Shown one piece after another: positions 1-5,566 of a DNA stretch of 11,708 nt. The DNA is from Chloroflexota bacterium (GTDB taxonomy: Bacteria > Chloroflexota > Dormibacteria > Dormibacterales > Dormibacteraceae). The notes under the pieces are model-generated. The model was not told where the DNA came from. It searched no databases and was given only the letters and a program-made list of their open reading frames with translations. The stretch's first letter is position 1; every line of letters begins with the position of its first letter. Location: NCBI GenBank assembly GCA_005880175.1, contig VBJR01000026.1, positions 5,376 through 17,083 on the forward strand, given 5' to 3'. The translations under genes were made by a program, and so were the position numbers.

Positions 1-1
1 G

Positions 2-556
2 ACCGCCATCCCGATCGACCCCCTGCGGGTCGTGGTCGGCGCGCTGCTGCTCGTGTTCGGGCTCAACTGGCTGCGCAAGGGCATCCGGCGGGTGGCCGCG
101 AACGGTCTGCGCGGAACCACGATCGGCGCGCCGGCCGCGGGCGAGGAGGACGACGTGCCGGCGGACCGCCCGGACTGGACCGGCTTCGTCCTCTCGTTCA
201 AGGGCGTCCTGCTGGAGGGCCTGGAGGTGGCCTTCATCGTGGTCACGTTCGGCAGCACGTCGGACCAGCTCGGCGTCGCGGCCGCGGCCGGCATCGCCGC
301 GGTCCTGGTGATCGGCGCCCTCGGCCTGGCGATCCAGCCGGCCGTGCGCCGGATCCCGCGCAGCGTGCTGCAGCTGGTGGTCGGCCTGCTGCTGACCACG
401 TTCGGGACGTTCTGGGCGGCCGAGGGCCTGGGCGTCGAGTGGCCCGGCTCCGACGCGGCGATCCCGGGCCTGCTGGTCCTCTACGTGGCGACCGCCGCGG
501 TGTACGTGACGGTCGAGCGGGGCGCCCGCCGCGTGGCCCAGCCGGCGGCCAACTGA
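2..556 (+). CDS. Membrane protein, C-terminal part (COG4280-like), 5' end outside window
   Basis: The frame is open from the first complete codon at position 2, so the gene begins upstream of the window. About 184 residues are visible. They hold about five hydrophobic segments: one around VVGALLLVFGLNWL, an arginine-rich cytoplasmic-type loop after it, an acidic linker (EEDDVPADR), then FKGVLLEGLEVAFIVVTFG, two more long segments, and a last one near the C-terminus. The E-G-L-E motif inside a membrane segment recalls uncharacterised COG4280-type proteins and, more distantly, LysE/GDT1-like transporters with acidic membrane motifs; this comes from memory of the families. Substrate and role are unknown. 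Its TGA shares one base with the ATG of the next small membrane gene (TGATG), so the two are probably translated together. Confidence 0.75.
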   Translation, partial: TAIPIDPLRVVVGALLLVFGLNWLRKGIRRVAANGLRGTTIGAPAAGEEDDVPADRPDWTGFVLSFKGVLLEGLEVAFIVVTFGSTSDQLGVAAAAGIAAVLVIGALGLAIQPAVRRIPRSVLQLVVGLLLTTFGTFWAAEGLGVEWPGSDAAIPGLLVLYVATAAVYVTVERGARRVAQPAAN

Positions 557-759
557 TGCTGGCCGGCCTGGCCGCGTTCGGCCGCTTCTGGTACCGGTTC
601 ATCGTCGGCGACGACTGGGTCATCGCGGCCACCGTGCTGGTGACGCTGGTCGTGGTCGCCCTGCTGGTGCGGGTGGGCGTGCAGGCGTGGTGGCTGCTGC
701 CGGTGGTCGTGATCGGGGTGCTCGGCGTCAGCTTGCGGCGGGCCCGGCGCCCCACTTGA
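556..759 (+). CDS. Small membrane protein, 67 residues
   Basis: The start ATG overlaps the stop of the preceding membrane gene by one base (TGATG), which fixes the start by translational coupling. The product begins MLAGLAAFGRFWYRF, has an amphipathic aromatic N-terminus, then two hydrophobic segments (roughly residues 22-38 and 41-59) and a basic tail (RRARRP). It is probably a small accessory membrane protein acting with its upstream partner. I do not recognise a named family. Its stop codon TGA lies inside the TTGACG box proposed as the -35 element of the next gene. Confidence 0.7.
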   Translation: MLAGLAAFGRFWYRFIVGDDWVIAATVLVTLVVVALLVRVGVQAWWLLPVVVIGVLGVSLRRARRPT

Positions 760-783
760 CGTTGGCGCAGGGGGGCGTAGGCT
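756..783 (+). promoter_or_regulatory. Promoter of the winged-helix gene (leaderless type)
   Basis: TTGACG at 756-761 and TAGGCT at 778-783 are separated by 16 bp. The -10 box ends 7 bp before the GTG at 791, so transcription should begin at or one base before the start codon, giving a leaderless mRNA. The -35 box contains the stop codon of the upstream gene (757-759). Confidence 0.6.
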
Positions 784-790
784 CCGGGCC

Positions 791-1156
791 GTGGGTTCGT
801 ACGACGACCTGGTCCGGGAGACCGCCGACGCCGTCCTGAAGCCCGGCGCGCCGGTCAGCATCCACCAGCTCGCGCAGGTCGTGGCGGCGCGCTTCCTGGC
901 CGTCTCCCGGGACGACCGGCTCCGGCCGCTCGACATGCTCCTGCTGGAGGGCGTGCTCCGCAACGACCCCCGGTTCGTCGAGGTGGCGTCCGGGCTGTGG
1001 GTCCGCCGCGACGACGGTCCGGAGGCGGGCGTGCCGAGCCGGCCGCCCCGGCTCCCGCTGGCCGGCAGCGCCGCGACCGGGGCCGTCCCGTCCGAGCCGC
1101 CGCTGGACCTGGACGCCGTCGGCGGCGGAGCCGGCAGGGCCACGACCGCGCCCTAA
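791..1156 (+). CDS. Small protein with putative winged-helix domain
   Basis: A 121-residue protein starting with GTG, with no Shine-Dalgarno sequence; the start is supported by a -10 box ending 7 nt upstream. Residues 1-75 look like one compact helical domain: VRETADAVLKPGAPVSIHQL, then LAQVVAARFL, a helix LDMLLLEGVLRND, and a final PRFVEVASGLWVRR. This arrangement (helices, then a strand pair ending in x-G-L-W/Y-x) resembles the small winged-helix domains of the HARE-HTH/RNA polymerase delta type, so a role in binding nucleic acid is possible but not shown. Residues 76-121 are low-complexity Pro/Ala/Gly and probably disordered. The TAA stop lies within the -10 box of the next gene. I would otherwise call it a hypothetical protein. 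Confidence 0.6.
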   Translation: MGSYDDLVRETADAVLKPGAPVSIHQLAQVVAARFLAVSRDDRLRPLDMLLLEGVLRNDPRFVEVASGLWVRRDDGPEAGVPSRPPRLPLAGSAATGAVPSEPPLDLDAVGGGAGRATTAP

Positions 1157-1159
1157 ACT
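1154..1159 (+). promoter_or_regulatory. -10 box TAAACT of the kelch lipoprotein gene
   Basis: TAAACT ends exactly 6 nt before the GTG at 1166, the usual spacing for a leaderless transcript. The first three bases are also the stop codon of the preceding gene. No clear -35 box is visible upstream. Confidence 0.5.
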
Positions 1160-1165
1160 GGCGGC

Positions 1166-2107
1166 GTGGGGGGTCGCTTCCGGCCGGGGGTGCTGGCGCT
1201 GGCCGTCGCGCTGGTCGCGTGCGCGCCGGCCGGCTCGTCGTCGCCGCCGCCGGAGCTCGCCTCCCCCACCGCCCGGCTGGGCGCGGTCTTCGTGGCCGAT
1301 CCCGCGCACCACGACCTGCTGCTGTTCGGCGGCCGCTCGCGCAGCGGCGTCCTGGCCGACACGTGGCTGTGGACGGGGGGTCGCTGGCAGCGCCAGGACC
1401 CCGGGGCCGCGCCGCCAGGCCGCTCGTTCGCCGGCGCGGCGGCCGACCACGGCGGCGTCCTGCTGTTCGGTGGCGACCCGTCCGACCCGACCGGCACGCA
1501 CGACGACACGTGGCGCTGGGACGGGACCCGGTGGACGCGGCTGCATCCTCGCACGGTCCCCGACGACGGCGCGTTCCGGACGATGGCGACCGGCCCGGAC
1601 GGCGCTCCGGTGCTGGTGGTGTTCGCGGCCGATCGCACGGTCCACACGTGGACGTGGCGGGGCGACGACTGGGTCGAGGCGCCGGCCGGCACCGCGAGCC
1701 CGCCCTGGCTGGACGACGCCGCCCCGGTCCTGGACCGGACGTCCGGCCAGCTGCTGCTGGCCGGCGGCATCCCGCCGCCGGGGGCCAGGCCCGACGGCAC
1801 ATGGGCGTGGGACGGCACGGCCTGGACCGAGCTGCGCACGGCCCACCAGCCGGCCGGCGGCCCGGCCGCGGCGGCCGACCTGGCGGGCGGCCCGCTGCTG
1901 CTCGAGCAGGACGGCACGTGGACGTGGGGCGCCGGCGACTGGAGGCTGGCCCAGCCGCCGGGCGAGCCGCGGTGGATGGCGTACTCGGCGCTCGCCGCCG
2001 TTCCCGGCGCGGGCCCGGGCCAGGTCCAGGCCGTGCTCCTCACGGGCGCGGCGGGCGACCGGGGCCAGACCTGGCGCTGGAACGGGTACGGCTGGACCCA
2101 GACCTGA
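1166..2107 (+). CDS. Kelch-repeat lipoprotein (six-bladed propeller candidate)
   Basis: A 313-residue protein with a lipoprotein signal: a basic N-terminus (GGRFRP), a hydrophobic stretch and a lipobox LVAC with the acylated cysteine at residue 19, followed by a Ser/Pro-rich linker. The rest carries six kelch-like units, each ending in a T-W-x-W-x-G/A-x-x-W pattern: TWLWTGGRW, TWRWDGTRW, TWTWRGDDW, TWAWDGTAW, TWTWGAGDW and TWRWNGYGW. The first two units also have the full LLLFGG strand. Six repeats suggest one closed six-bladed beta-propeller anchored to the outer face of the membrane, probably a binding or scaffold protein. The ligand is unknown. The GTG start follows a -10 box at the leaderless distance. 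It runs convergently into the SRPBCC gene with only 12 bp between stops and no evident terminator. Confidence 0.85.
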   Translation: MGGRFRPGVLALAVALVACAPAGSSSPPPELASPTARLGAVFVADPAHHDLLLFGGRSRSGVLADTWLWTGGRWQRQDPGAAPPGRSFAGAAADHGGVLLFGGDPSDPTGTHDDTWRWDGTRWTRLHPRTVPDDGAFRTMATGPDGAPVLVVFAADRTVHTWTWRGDDWVEAPAGTASPPWLDDAAPVLDRTSGQLLLAGGIPPPGARPDGTWAWDGTAWTELRTAHQPAGGPAAAADLAGGPLLLEQDGTWTWGAGDWRLAQPPGEPRWMAYSALAAVPGAGPGQVQAVLLTGAAGDRGQTWRWNGYGWTQT

Positions 2108-2119
2108 GCGGATCGTTCG

Positions 2120-3001
2120 TCACTCGATCCGGTGGAAGGCCAGGTCGAAGTCGTGCCTCCAGTCCGTGCCGTCCTCGGAGGCCTCCCAGGCGCCGCGCAG
2201 GGTGCGGCCGTCGTCCTCCACTCGCCCGGTGAAGCGCTGCCAGAACCCCGGCGCCTCGCGCCACACCTTCCAGGCGCCGTCCTCGAAGGTCGTGCGGTAC
2301 ACGCGGGAGACCCCGCGGGAGTCGTGGTAGAGCATCGTCAGCGGGCCGCCGGAGTCGTCGCTCCCGATGACGCAGGTGCTGTCCGGAACCGGGTCGGGCG
2401 CCTCCGACGTCCAGAGCAGGTACGCCCCGCCCTCGATGCGGCGGAAGGAGTCCCGCCCGCGGCTGCCGGGGAACAGCGGGCTCTCCATCTCCCACTCGCC
2501 GACCAGCGCCTCGAACGCCTGGAGCGCGCCCGCTCGCCCCGCGAGCAGCTCCGCGATCCGCTCCATCGAGTCCACCGCCCCTTCCTCCATGCCGGTCGCG
2601 ACCATGGCGTCGCGGTCCTCGACGGTCTGGAAGACGGAGGTCGTCGTCAGGCGCGTGCGGCCGCCCAGGTCCTCGAAGACGGCCGTCTCCAGGACCACGT
2701 GGCCGGGCATCCCCTCGAACTCGAACGTCTGCACGATCCGCTCCGGCCGCGCGATCTCGTGGTAGACGCCGCGGAAGGCGAACTCGTTGCCGTCGGCGTC
2801 GCGCTGGACGAACCGCCAGGTGCCACCCGGCCGGACGTCCATGTGGTCCACGGTGGTGGTGAGGTTCCGCGGCCCCCACCATCGGGGGATCGTCTGCGGG
2901 TCCGTGTAGACGTCGAACACGAGCCGGCGCGGCGCATCGAACTCGCGCGTCAGGACGACGTCGTGCCGCGCGGGCGGGGCGGTCAGCGTGGCTCTGCTCA
3001 T
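2120..3001 (-). CDS. SRPBCC (AHSA1-type) protein fused to a DUF1579-like domain
   Basis: A 293-residue cytoplasmic protein with two domains. Residues about 12-155 are an AHSA1/START-like fold: REFDAPRRLVFDVYTDPQ, RWWGP, a GGTWRF strand, EFAFRGVYHEI, PERIVQTFEFEG, and a C-terminal helix after MEEGAVDSMERIAELL. Residues about 160-293 (EALVGEWEMES, GGAYLLWTSE, LTMLYHDSRG, then FTGRVEDDGRTL) look like the DUF1579/lipocalin-like barrel. AHSA1 proteins bind small hydrophobic ligands or act on stress responses; the ligand here is unknown. The start at 3001 is chosen because AGGAGGAG stands 5 nt upstream and because the ATG overlaps the stop of the ArsR gene (ATGA). An upstream extension of 52 residues in the same frame is low-complexity and rejected. 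Co-expression with an ArsR repressor is a very common pairing for this family. Confidence 0.88.
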   Translation of the reverse strand: MSRATLTAPPARHDVVLTREFDAPRRLVFDVYTDPQTIPRWWGPRNLTTTVDHMDVRPGGTWRFVQRDADGNEFAFRGVYHEIARPERIVQTFEFEGMPGHVVLETAVFEDLGGRTRLTTTSVFQTVEDRDAMVATGMEEGAVDSMERIAELLAGRAGALQAFEALVGEWEMESPLFPGSRGRDSFRRIEGGAYLLWTSEAPDPVPDSTCVIGSDDSGGPLTMLYHDSRGVSRVYRTTFEDGAWKVWREAPGFWQRFTGRVEDDGRTLRGAWEASEDGTDWRHDFDLAFHRIE

Positions 3002-3351
3002 GTCGTCTCCTCCTGTTGCTCCGGGCCGGCCTCGGACTGCAGGTCGCGCAGGAAGTCGGCCAGGCGGTCGTGCCGCTCCTCCCAGAGATGCCGATAGCGC
3101 TCGATCCACTCCGACACCTCGCGCAGCGGTGCCGCCTCCAGCCGGCAGGGCCGCCACTGCGCCCTGCGGCTCTGGGAGACGAGCCCGGCCCGCTGCAGCA
3201 CCTTGAGGTGCTTCGACACGGTGGGGAGCTTCAGGTCGAATGGCTCGGCCAGCTCCAGCACGGTCGCCTCCCCCCGCTCCAGCCGAGCCAGGATGGCCCG
3301 CCGCGTGGGGTCCGCCAGTGCCGCCAGGATCTCGCTCAGCCGATCGCTCAT
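2998..3351 (-). CDS. ArsR-family winged-helix repressor
   Basis: A 117-residue protein of the usual ArsR length. The N-terminus LSEILAALADPTRRAILARL is the hallmark ArsR helix (DPTRR-x-IL), the recognition helix is around residues 43-56 (PTVSKHLKVLQRAGLV), and the wing follows (SQSRRAQWRPCRLE). The ELCVC metal-binding motif is absent: the corresponding stretch reads LELAEPFD, so this is not a classical arsenic or metal sensor. It belongs with the repressors paired with SRPBCC proteins, and its C-terminal helix (EWIERYRHLWEERHDRL) is typical of that group. It is translationally coupled to the SRPBCC gene by a 4-bp ATGA overlap. It probably represses its own operon through the symmetrical site upstream. 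Confidence 0.95.
   Translation of the reverse strand: MSDRLSEILAALADPTRRAILARLERGEATVLELAEPFDLKLPTVSKHLKVLQRAGLVSQSRRAQWRPCRLEAAPLREVSEWIERYRHLWEERHDRLADFLRDLQSEAGPEQQEETT
3007..3014 (-). promoter_or_regulatory. Strong Shine-Dalgarno sequence of the SRPBCC gene
   Basis: On the minus strand AGGAGGAG lies 5 nt before the ATG at 3001, inside the end of the ArsR gene. It is the clearest ribosome binding site in the window and decides this start. It contrasts with the several starts that have no such site. Confidence 0.85.
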
Positions 3352-3355
3352 CTAG

Positions 3356-3389
3356 TTCTGCTCAGTGGCTAATTAGCCTATCGGCAGAA
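3356..3389. promoter_or_regulatory. Candidate ArsR operator
   Basis: The sequence has exact dyad symmetry about 3372/3373: TTCTGC-n5-GGCTAATTAGCC-n5-GCAGAA. The central 12 bases form a perfect palindrome and the outer 6-base arms are also perfectly matched at equal distance. It lies 5-38 bp upstream of the ArsR start and is the most AT-rich stretch nearby, so it probably overlaps the promoter (TAATTA or TAGGCT as the -10 box on the minus strand). This fits autorepression. Binding is inferred from position and symmetry only. Confidence 0.6.
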
Positions 3390-3435
3390 TACGGCTGCTG
3401 GCGGGATCGCGTCAAGTCCCGGGGCCCGCCCGTTG

Positions 3436-3441
3436 TAGCCT
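3436..3441 (+). promoter_or_regulatory. -10 box TAGCCT of the SRAP gene
   Basis: TAGCCT ends exactly 6 nt before the ATG at 3448, as in leaderless transcripts. No convincing -35 box and no SOS (LexA-type) box are visible in the 96-bp gap before the gene. Confidence 0.55.
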
Positions 3442-3447
3442 GCGAGC

Positions 3448-4155
3448 ATGTGCGGCCGCTACGGCATGAGCGTCTCACCGCCCCGGCTGAGCGAACGGTT
3501 CCCCCACGTGGACTTCCCGCTGACGATCGAGCCGCGCTACAACATCGCCCCCACCCAGGACGTGCTGGCGATCCGCGACCTCGGGGACGGGGCCCGGGCC
3601 GAGCTCGTGCGCTGGGGCATCGCGCTGCCCGCCGGCGACTCCGCTCGCAGCCTGATCAACGTCCGCTCCGAGACCGCGCTCGGCGCTGGCTTCTTCCGCC
3701 GGCTGCTCGAGGAGGACCGCGTCCTGCTGCCGGCCAGCCACTTCTACGAGTGGGCTGGCCACGGTCCCGGCCGCCACCCGCTGCTGATCCTGCCCCGCGA
3801 CGGCCTCCTGGCCTTCGCCGGGCTGCGTGGACGCTGGACCGACCAGCGGACGGGCCGGTCGGTCCCGGCCGTCACCATCCTCACGTGCCCTCCCAACGAC
3901 CTGATCCGACCGTTCCACGACCGGATGCCCGTGATCCTGGACCCGGCCGCCTGGGACGTCTGGCTCGATCCCCGGAGCGGGTTCGAGCAGCTGGCCGCGC
4001 TGCTGGCGCCCTGCCCGCCCGGCTGGCTGGAGACCCGGCCCGCGTCGCGTCTGGTGAACGACCCCCGCCGCGAGGGACCCGAGCTGCTCGAGCCGCCGCC
4101 GGCGACCGAGCCGGTCCAGCTGACCCTCCTCGAACCCCCGACCACACGTTCATGA
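3448..4155 (+). CDS. SRAP domain protein (YedK/HMCES family), abasic-site DNA-protein crosslinker
   Basis: A 235-residue protein that covers the full SRAP domain. The N-terminus is MCGRYG; Cys2, exposed after removal of Met, forms the thiazolidine link with abasic sites in single-stranded DNA in this family. Other expected active-site residues are present: the PRYNIAPTQ motif (residues 29-37), Asn71 in INVRSE, Glu101 in SHFYEW, and His157 in PFHDRMP. The late VNDPRREGPEL motif is also conserved. The family shields abasic sites at replication forks and was formerly described as an SOS-associated peptidase. The start follows a leaderless-type -10 box. Its stop overlaps the ATG of the Dph6-like gene (ATGA), so the two are co-translated. 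The C-terminal 20 residues are Pro/Glu/Thr-rich and variable. Confidence 0.95.
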   Translation: MCGRYGMSVSPPRLSERFPHVDFPLTIEPRYNIAPTQDVLAIRDLGDGARAELVRWGIALPAGDSARSLINVRSETALGAGFFRRLLEEDRVLLPASHFYEWAGHGPGRHPLLILPRDGLLAFAGLRGRWTDQRTGRSVPAVTILTCPPNDLIRPFHDRMPVILDPAAWDVWLDPRSGFEQLAALLAPCPPGWLETRPASRLVNDPRREGPELLEPPPATEPVQLTLLEPPTTRS

Positions 4156-4865
4156 TTCGGGGTCGTCAACGACCGGCGCCGGCGCGAGATCCTGGCCGGC
4201 CTCGGCGGCTGACCGCCCCGTACGCCGCCCTGTGGTCGGGTGGCAAGGACAGCGCGCTGGCCGTCGTCCGGGCCCGCCGCGCCGGCCGCGACGTCGACCT
4301 GCTGCTGACGTTCGGCGACGCCGCCAGTGGCCGGGTCCGGTTCCATGCCACCACCAGGGCCATGGTCGAGCGCCAGGTCCGGGCCACGGTGGCCGGACGC
4401 GGGCGCGCCATCTTCACCTCCTGGGAGGAGATGCCCGCGGCCCTCGACGAGCGCCTGGCCGAGCTGGCCGGGGCCGGCTACGCGGGCGTCGTCCTCGGCG
4501 ACGTCCACCTGGCCGACGTCCGTGCCTGGTACGAGGAGCGGGTGGTCGCCGCCGGGCTGGAGCACGTCGAGCCGCTGTGGGGCGAGGATCCGCGGGCGCT
4601 GGTCGCCGAGTTCGTCGCCGGCGGTGGCCGCGCGGTGGTCACGTGCGTCGACACCGAGCGCCTGGACCCGGCCTGGCTCGGCCGGGTGATCGACGAGGCG
4701 TTCGTCGAGGAGATCGCCGCGACCGGCGCCGACCCGTGCGGCGAGAACGGCGAGTACCACTCGTTCGCGTTCGCCGGACCGGCGTTCCAGGAGCCGGTGG
4801 GCTGGAGCCCCGGCGAGCGGCGGTCCGACGGCCGGTTCGTCCAGCTCGACCTGCTCCCGACCTGA
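4152..4865 (+). CDS. Dph6-like ATP pyrophosphatase (adenine nucleotide alpha-hydrolase family)
   Basis: A 237-residue protein of the PP-loop ATP pyrophosphatase group related to diphthine-ammonia ligase. It has the P-loop SGGKDS at residues 29-34, an ATTRAMVERQV helix, FTSWEE, a GVVLGDVHLADVRAWYEE stretch, PLWGED, and the signature GENGEYHSF at 197-205. The family activates a carboxylate or similar group with ATP, releasing pyrophosphate. Bacteria lack diphthamide, so the true substrate is unknown. The ATG at 4152 overlaps the SRAP stop (ATGA). This start leaves an Arg/Pro-rich 20-residue extension before the first strand, longer than usual; a CTG at 4209 would give a more typical N-terminus, but the coupled ATG is preferred. 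It runs convergently into the TetR gene. Confidence 0.9.
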   Translation: MIRGRQRPAPARDPGRPRRLTAPYAALWSGGKDSALAVVRARRAGRDVDLLLTFGDAASGRVRFHATTRAMVERQVRATVAGRGRAIFTSWEEMPAALDERLAELAGAGYAGVVLGDVHLADVRAWYEERVVAAGLEHVEPLWGEDPRALVAEFVAGGGRAVVTCVDTERLDPAWLGRVIDEAFVEEIAATGADPCGENGEYHSFAFAGPAFQEPVGWSPGERRSDGRFVQLDLLPT

Positions 4866-4880
4866 CCCGGAAGGTCAGGT
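4860..4880. terminator. Stem-loop between convergent genes, holding both stop codons
   Basis: ACCTGACC (4860-4867) and GGTCAGGT (4873-4880) form a perfect 8-bp stem with a 5-base loop. The Dph6-like TGA (4863-4865) and the TetR stop (4875-4877 on the minus strand) lie within the two arms. There is no T-tract on either side, so it would be a non-canonical bidirectional terminator or a 3'-end stabilising hairpin. Confidence 0.5.
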
Positions 4881-5507
4881 GGCTGCCGGTGACGTGGTCG
4901 CGACCGGCGCGCCCTCCGCGCCCCACTGGGCGAGCGTCTGCCGCAGCATCTCGGCCAGGGCCTCCGTCAGCTCGGCGCGGGGCACCTCGGGGCGCTCGGC
5001 CCACTCCAGGCTGACCGCCTCCACGAAGCCGATCCAGCCCAGCACCGCCAGCCGCAGCAGCGGGGGCAGCGGCTCCTCGCGGCCGAGGAACCACAGCACC
5101 CGCCGGTAGATCGCCTGCCGGACCCCGTCCACGATCGCGATCACGTCCGGGTCGCCGCCCAGGTCGCCGCGCAGGATCGTGCGGTACGGGCGGGCGTGCT
5201 CCTCGACGTAGCCCAGGTAGGTGGCCAGGCCCGCCCGCAGCGCCTGGCCGGGCTCGCCCGACGAGGCCCGCTCGACGAGCTCCAGGAGCTGCTCGGCGGC
5301 GAAGCGCAGGGCCTCCACGTAGAACGCCCGCTTGGTCGGGAAGTAGCGGTAGACGAGCGGCCGGGAGATGCCGGCCGCCTCGGCCACCTCCTCCAGGGAC
5401 AGCTCCTGGTAGGAAACCTGGCCGACCAGCCGGACGCCCACCTCCAGGAGCTGGCGGCGCCGCGCGTCCGGCTGCAGCCGGGATCGAGTGCCCACGGACC
5501 CCAGCAT
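4875..5507 (-). CDS. TetR-family transcriptional repressor
   Basis: A 210-residue protein of typical TetR length. The N-terminal DNA-binding domain shows ARRRQLLEVGVRLV, then the helix-turn-helix LSLEEVAEAAGISRPLVYRY at about 37-56 followed by FPTKRAFYVEAL. The rest is a helical ligand-binding and dimerisation domain, rich in Leu/Ala, with GYVEEHARPYRTILRG, then LAVLGWIGFVEAVSLEW. It faces the membrane/flavoprotein fusion gene with 47 bp between the starts, and that gap holds a pair of inverted sites likely bound by this protein. It probably represses the divergent operon and itself, and is released by a substrate of that operon. The ligand cannot be deduced. The start ATG has no clear Shine-Dalgarno sequence. 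Confidence 0.93.
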   Translation of the reverse strand: MLGSVGTRSRLQPDARRRQLLEVGVRLVGQVSYQELSLEEVAEAAGISRPLVYRYFPTKRAFYVEALRFAAEQLLELVERASSGEPGQALRAGLATYLGYVEEHARPYRTILRGDLGGDPDVIAIVDGVRQAIYRRVLWFLGREEPLPPLLRLAVLGWIGFVEAVSLEWAERPEVPRAELTEALAEMLRQTLAQWGAEGAPVATTSPAAT

Positions 5508-5516
5508 AGCGCGAGC

Positions 5517-5566
5517 TATTGACGTGGTGTCAGTAGCGAGCGTACGTTACTGACATGGCGTCAATA
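5517..5566. promoter_or_regulatory. Paired TetR-type operators in inverted orientation
   Basis: The 19-bp sequence at 5517-5535 and the complement of 5548-5566 agree at 16 positions: TATTGACG-nnn-TGTCAGTA, differing only in the central three bases. Each copy is itself nearly palindromic (TGAC-n5-GTCA, at 5520-5532 and 5551-5563). Their centres are 31 bp apart, about three helical turns, which would place two dimers on the same face of the DNA. The first covers the -35 box of the fusion gene and lies 10 bp from the TetR start; the second covers the transcription start and ATG of the fusion gene. Confidence 0.75.
5519..5548 (+). promoter_or_regulatory. Promoter of the fusion/SDR operon (leaderless type)
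   Basis: TTGACG at 5519-5524 and TACGTT at 5543-5548 are 18 bp apart. The -10 box ends 6 nt before the ATG at 5555, so the mRNA should begin at the start codon. The -35 box is inside the first operator copy. Confidence 0.65.

Noticed and set aside
728..1846. A long minus-strand open frame across the winged-helix and kelch genes
   Set aside because: Low-complexity, Arg/Gly/Pro-rich translation, whereas the plus strand shows a lipobox and six regular repeats.
3002..3157. N-terminal extension of the SRPBCC protein by 52 residues
   Set aside because: It overlaps the ArsR gene, is low-complexity, and lies upstream of the strong Shine-Dalgarno sequence that points to the ATG at 3001.
3352..3447. 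A LexA-type SOS box for the SRAP gene
   Set aside because: No GAAC-n4-GTTC-like sequence is present. The only strong dyad there belongs with the ArsR gene.
4165..4212. A short stretch in another frame (VVNDRRRREILAGLGG, then stop) reminiscent of a lost gene end or frameshift
   Set aside because: The SRAP protein is complete with its own VNDPRREGPEL motif, and the similarity is too short to support a frameshift.
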